A stretch of DNA of 7,644 nucleotides from Mycobacterium sp. (GTDB lineage: Bacteria > Actinomycetota > Actinomycetes > Mycobacteriales > Mycobacteriaceae), in the NCBI GenBank assembly GCA_023264755.1, contig JAHFVB010000237.1:1-7644 (forward strand), given 5' to 3'. The notes under the pieces were generated by a model that searched no databases, had not been told where the DNA came from, and saw only the letters and a program-made list of their open reading frames with translations. A program made the translations under genes and the position numbers. Every line of letters begins with the position of its first letter. Positions within the stretch are counted from its first letter, which is position 1. This document shows positions 5,109 through 7,644 of this stretch, piece after piece.

Positions 5109-6500
5109 GCTCAGCGCGCGCAGCTTGTTCATCACGTCGAGCGCGGCCACCTTGTACGCCTCGGAGAACGTGGGGTAGTTGAACACGGCGTCGACGAGGT
5201 ACTCGACGGTGCCGCCGCAGCCCATCACGGCCTGTCCGATGTGCACCATCTCCGTGGCGTTGGTGCCGAAGATGTGTACGCCCAGCAGCTTGAGGTCCTC
5301 GGTGGAGACCAGCAGCTTGAGCATGCCGTAGGAGTCGCCGGCGATCTGTCCGCGGGCGAGTTCGCGGTAGCGCGATACGCCGACCTCGTAGGGGATGGAG
5401 TCCTTCGTCAGGTCGACCTCGCTGGCCCCGACGTAGGACACCTCGGGGATCGAGTAGATGCCGATCGGCTGAAGCTCTGTCATGCCCTTGCAGGGCTCGC
5501 CGAATGCGTGATAGGCGGCCAGCCTGCCCTGGTCCATCGAGGTGGCGGCCAGCGCCGGGAAGCCGATGACGTCGCCGACGGCGTAGATGTGGTCGACCTT
5601 GGTCTGATAGTTGTCGTCGACGAAGATCCGGCCCCGGTTGTCGGCTTCCAGGCCCGCGGCATCGAGGTCCAGGTGCTCGGTCTGGCCCTGACGGCCCGCC
5701 GAGTACATCACGGTCTCGGCGGGGATCTGCTTGCCGCTGGCCAAGGTGGTGACGGTGCCCGACGCGCCGACGTCGACGGCCGTCACCTCCTCGCCGAAGC
5801 GGAACGTGACCGCGAGGTCGCGGAGGTGGAAGCGCAGCGCTTCGACGATCTCGGGGTCGCAGAAGTCCAGCATCGTCGGGCGCTTCTCGACGACGGTGAC
5901 CTTGGTGCCCAGCGCGGCGAACATCGAGGCGTATTCGATGCCGATGACCCCGGCGCCGACGACGACCATCGACGTGGGAATCGTCTTGAGGTCGAGGATT
6001 CCGTCGGAGTCCAGCACGCGCGACTCGTCGAATTCCACTCCGGTGGGCCGCAACGGCTTGGTCCCGGTCGCGATGACGATGTTGCTGCCGGTGACGGAGA
6101 TGCTCTCGGCGCGGCTGGGGTCCTCGACCTGCACCGTGTGGGCGTCGAGGAAGCGGGCATGCCCGACGTAGAGCTCGACGCGGTTGCGCATCAGCTGGGA
6201 GCGCACGACGTCGATCTCCTTGCCGATGACGTGTTGCGTGCGGGCCAGCAGGTCGGCGGGGGTGATCTTCTCCTTGACGCGGTAACTGGCGCCGTACAGT
6301 TCGCGCTGGCTCATGCCGGTCAGGTAGACGACGGCTTCTCGCAGCGTCTTCGACGGGATGGTTCCGGTGTTGACGCAGACGCCTCCGAGCATGAGCCCAC
6401 GCTCGATGACCGCGACGGACTTTCCGAGCTTGGCGGCGGCGATGGCGGCCTTCTGTCCACCGGGACCGGAGCCGATGACGACGAGGTCGTATTGCTGCAT
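5094..6500 (-). CDS. sthA: Soluble pyridine nucleotide transhydrogenase, FAD-dependent
   Basis: A 468-residue flavoprotein, exactly the length of M. tuberculosis SthA (Rv2713). It moves reducing equivalents between NADPH and NAD+, helping balance the two pools in the cytoplasm. The FAD-binding GSGPGG is at 10-15, IVIATGTKP at 141-149, the nucleotide-binding GAGVIG at 182-187, the second FAD motif YAVGDVIG at 306-313, and the dimerisation domain from about 345 ends with [10 protein letters not shown] (441-450). It belongs to the disulphide reductase superfamily but keeps only one redox cysteine: C42-VNTG-T47 replaces CxxxxC, and Tyr442 replaces the catalytic His of HPTFSE. This marks it as a transhydrogenase and not a lipoamide or mercuric reductase. 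ATG 6500 matches the family N-terminus ([10 protein letters not shown]). ATG 6509 and further upstream starts are open, and no start has a convincing ribosome site. The gene converges with the protease and diverges from the DUF4192 gene. Confidence 0.95.
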   Translation of the reverse strand: MQQYDLVVIGSGPGGQKAAIAAAKLGKSVAVIERGLMLGGVCVNTGTIPSKTLREAVVYLTGMSQRELYGASYRVKEKITPADLLARTQHVIGKEIDVVRSQLMRNRVELYVGHARFLDAHTVQVEDPSRAESISVTGSNIVIATGTKPLRPTGVEFDESRVLDSDGILDLKTIPTSMVVVGAGVIGIEYASMFAALGTKVTVVEKRPTMLDFCDPEIVEALRFHLRDLAVTFRFGEEVTAVDVGASGTVTTLASGKQIPAETVMYSAGRQGQTEHLDLDAAGLEADNRGRIFVDDNYQTKVDHIYAVGDVIGFPALAATSMDQGRLAAYHAFGEPCKGMTELQPIGIYSIPEVSYVGASEVDLTKDSIPYEVGVSRYRELARGQIAGDSYGMLKLLVSTEDLKLLGVHIFGTNATEMVHIGQAVMGCGGTVEYLVDAVFNYPTFSEAYKVAALDVMNKLRALSQFKT

Positions 6501-6743
6501 GGAACCCATGAACACAAGGTCTACGCCGGTTCGGGTCATCTCGCATGCCGGGAATGTCAACTGCGCGTGAACAAAGCCCGTCTTCTACCTACCCGGCGGC
6601 CCCCCGGCAGCTCCTCGGCGTACCCCTGAAACCGCCGTCCTCCCGGGACCTCCGTCATCCCCAGAGCGGTCTTCATCCACAGCGGGCTGCTACGCCGGGC
6701 CGGGACCGCTCGTCGCGTCGGCACGGGCTGCGAAGTTCGGCGC
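6501..6743. other. Divergent spacer between sthA and the DUF4192 gene
   Basis: This 243-base stretch must hold promoters for both genes, but I could not assign either with confidence. On the minus strand a TTGACA (6560-6555) precedes sthA, without a TAnnnT element at 16-18 bases. The translated frames across it are low in conserved features, and I see no gene, RNA or insertion sequence. The part at 6595-6740 is very GC-rich. Confidence 0.5.
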
Positions 6744-7644
6744 ATGACCAATTTCGATGCACACGACTACCTGCTCGACCAGCCCGGCCAACTCATCGCC
6801 GCCGTGCCCGCCGTACTCGGCTTCGTACCGGAGAATTCCGTCGTCCTCGTGACCGTCGAGCACGGCTCGCTCGGCTGCGTCATGCGCGCCGATCTCTCCG
6901 GCGACGTGTACGGCGCCGTACTGCACATGGCCGACGCCGCCGCGAACAGCGGGGCCGAGCGCGTGATCTTGGTCATCGTGGACGAGGCCGGCGCGGCCTG
7001 TCGATTGTGCAACCAGGAACATCGCGAGCTTTCCGACGCCGTGGCCGAGGCGTTGGAGGAACGCGACATCGTGCTGTGGGCGGCGCATGTCGTGGACCGG
7101 ATCGCCGCGGGTGGTCGCTGGCACTGCGTCGATGGGTGTGGCAGTAACGGCACCGTCGAGGACCCCGCAGCATCGCCGCTGGCCGCGGAGGCGGTGCTGG
7201 ACGGACGTCGGCTCTTCACCAACCGCGAGGAACTCCTCGACGTGATCACCATGCGTGACGACAAGCGCGCGGACCGGCTTGCCGAGCTCATCGACTCGGC
7301 ATCAAACGCCGGTGGGCAACGGTCCGACGAGGCCGCCCGCCGCGACGTCGAGCACGCCATGGCCGTGGCTGCCGAGCTCGCCGCAGGAGGCCTCGTCACC
7401 GACGACGACATCGCTCGACTGGCTTGCGCGCTGACCGATCCCCGGGTGCGAGACACGCTCTACGCGTTGGCCGTCGGCAGCGCAGGCGAGCAAGTCGAGG
7501 CACTGTGGGCCTTGTTGGCTCGGGTGCTCCCCACCACCTGGCGTACCGAAGCGCTTGTCCTGCTGGCATTTTCGGCCTATGCGCGGGCTGACGGTCCATT
7601 CGCTGGGGTATGTCTGCTCGAACCCATGCGCGCCAACCCGGAGC
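6744..7644 (+). CDS. DUF4192-family protein (Rv2712c orthologue), cut by the window edge
   Basis: The frame from ATG 6744 stays open for 300 codons to the end of the window, so the C-terminus is missing; the M. tuberculosis counterpart is, from memory, roughly 350 residues. Family marks are the N-terminal PGQLIAAVPAVLGFVPENSV (14-33), a Rossmann-like strand ERVILVIVDE (72-81), a Trp-Cys region RWHCVDGCGSNG (125-136) and SPLAAEAVLDGRRLFTNREEL (144-164). A helical second half follows. The function of DUF4192 is unknown; it is widespread in actinobacteria. Four cysteines, C86/C89 and C128/C132, could bind a metal. No signal peptide or membrane segment is visible. The ribosome site is weak, and the start was chosen because the conserved N-terminus begins a few residues later. 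Divergent from sthA. Confidence 0.85.
   Translation, partial: MTNFDAHDYLLDQPGQLIAAVPAVLGFVPENSVVLVTVEHGSLGCVMRADLSGDVYGAVLHMADAAANSGAERVILVIVDEAGAACRLCNQEHRELSDAVAEALEERDIVLWAAHVVDRIAAGGRWHCVDGCGSNGTVEDPAASPLAAEAVLDGRRLFTNREELLDVITMRDDKRADRLAELIDSASNAGGQRSDEAARRDVEHAMAVAAELAAGGLVTDDDIARLACALTDPRVRDTLYALAVGSAGEQVEALWALLARVLPTTWRTEALVLLAFSAYARADGPFAGVCLLEPMRANPE

Noticed and set aside
4875..6629. 584-codon plus-strand reading frame opposite sthA, and a 489-codon frame on the same strand as sthA
   Set aside because: Both are composition shadows of a GC-rich gene; they have Arg/Asp/Gly-rich low-complexity products and no family motifs, whereas the sthA frame matches its family end to end.

Overview
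The window looks like chromosomal DNA of a non-tuberculous mycobacterium (Mycobacterium/Mycolicibacterium). It is GC-rich, and its gene order matches, from memory, the M. tuberculosis stretch Rv2719c to Rv2712c: chiZ, nrdR, a PhzF protein, an alpha/beta hydrolase, a PAC2 protein, sthA and a DUF4192 protein. The predicted proteins match those orthologues closely over their full lengths. No RNA gene, CRISPR array or intact transposase is visible.

Layout from left to right. Positions 1-119 hold no recognisable gene. They contain a strong hairpin and a pair of direct repeats resembling the end of an IS481-type insertion sequence. Positions 120-281 are a control region with a RecA-independent DNA-damage promoter (RecA-NDp type) followed by two SOS (LexA) boxes. 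Then come chiZ (+), a LysM membrane protein linked to division arrest, and nrdR (+), the repressor of ribonucleotide reductase genes. Facing them is a tight minus-strand run, PAC2 protein, then alpha/beta hydrolase, then PhzF protein, with gaps of 38 and 43 bases. This run is probably an operon. Its promoter side is shared with a plus-strand gene for a lipoprotein trypsin-like serine protease. I do not recall that gene at this place in M. tuberculosis, so it looks like a lineage-specific insertion. The protease and sthA (-) converge on a 17-bp tandem repeat array that runs into the sthA stop codon. After a 243-bp divergent spacer, a DUF4192 gene (+) runs off the right edge.

How the parts fit together: the left part is the DNA-damage neighbourhood of mycobacteria. 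lexA is expected just outside the left edge, reading leftwards, but is not visible. chiZ can block septation, and nrdR controls dNTP supply. sthA balances NADH and NADPH. The PAC2, hydrolase and PhzF genes are conserved together but their joint role is unknown. I found no wholly new multi-gene system. The least ordinary items are the layered damage-responsive promoter, the probable IS end between it and lexA, the tandem array derived from the sthA 3' end, and the inserted lipoprotein protease.
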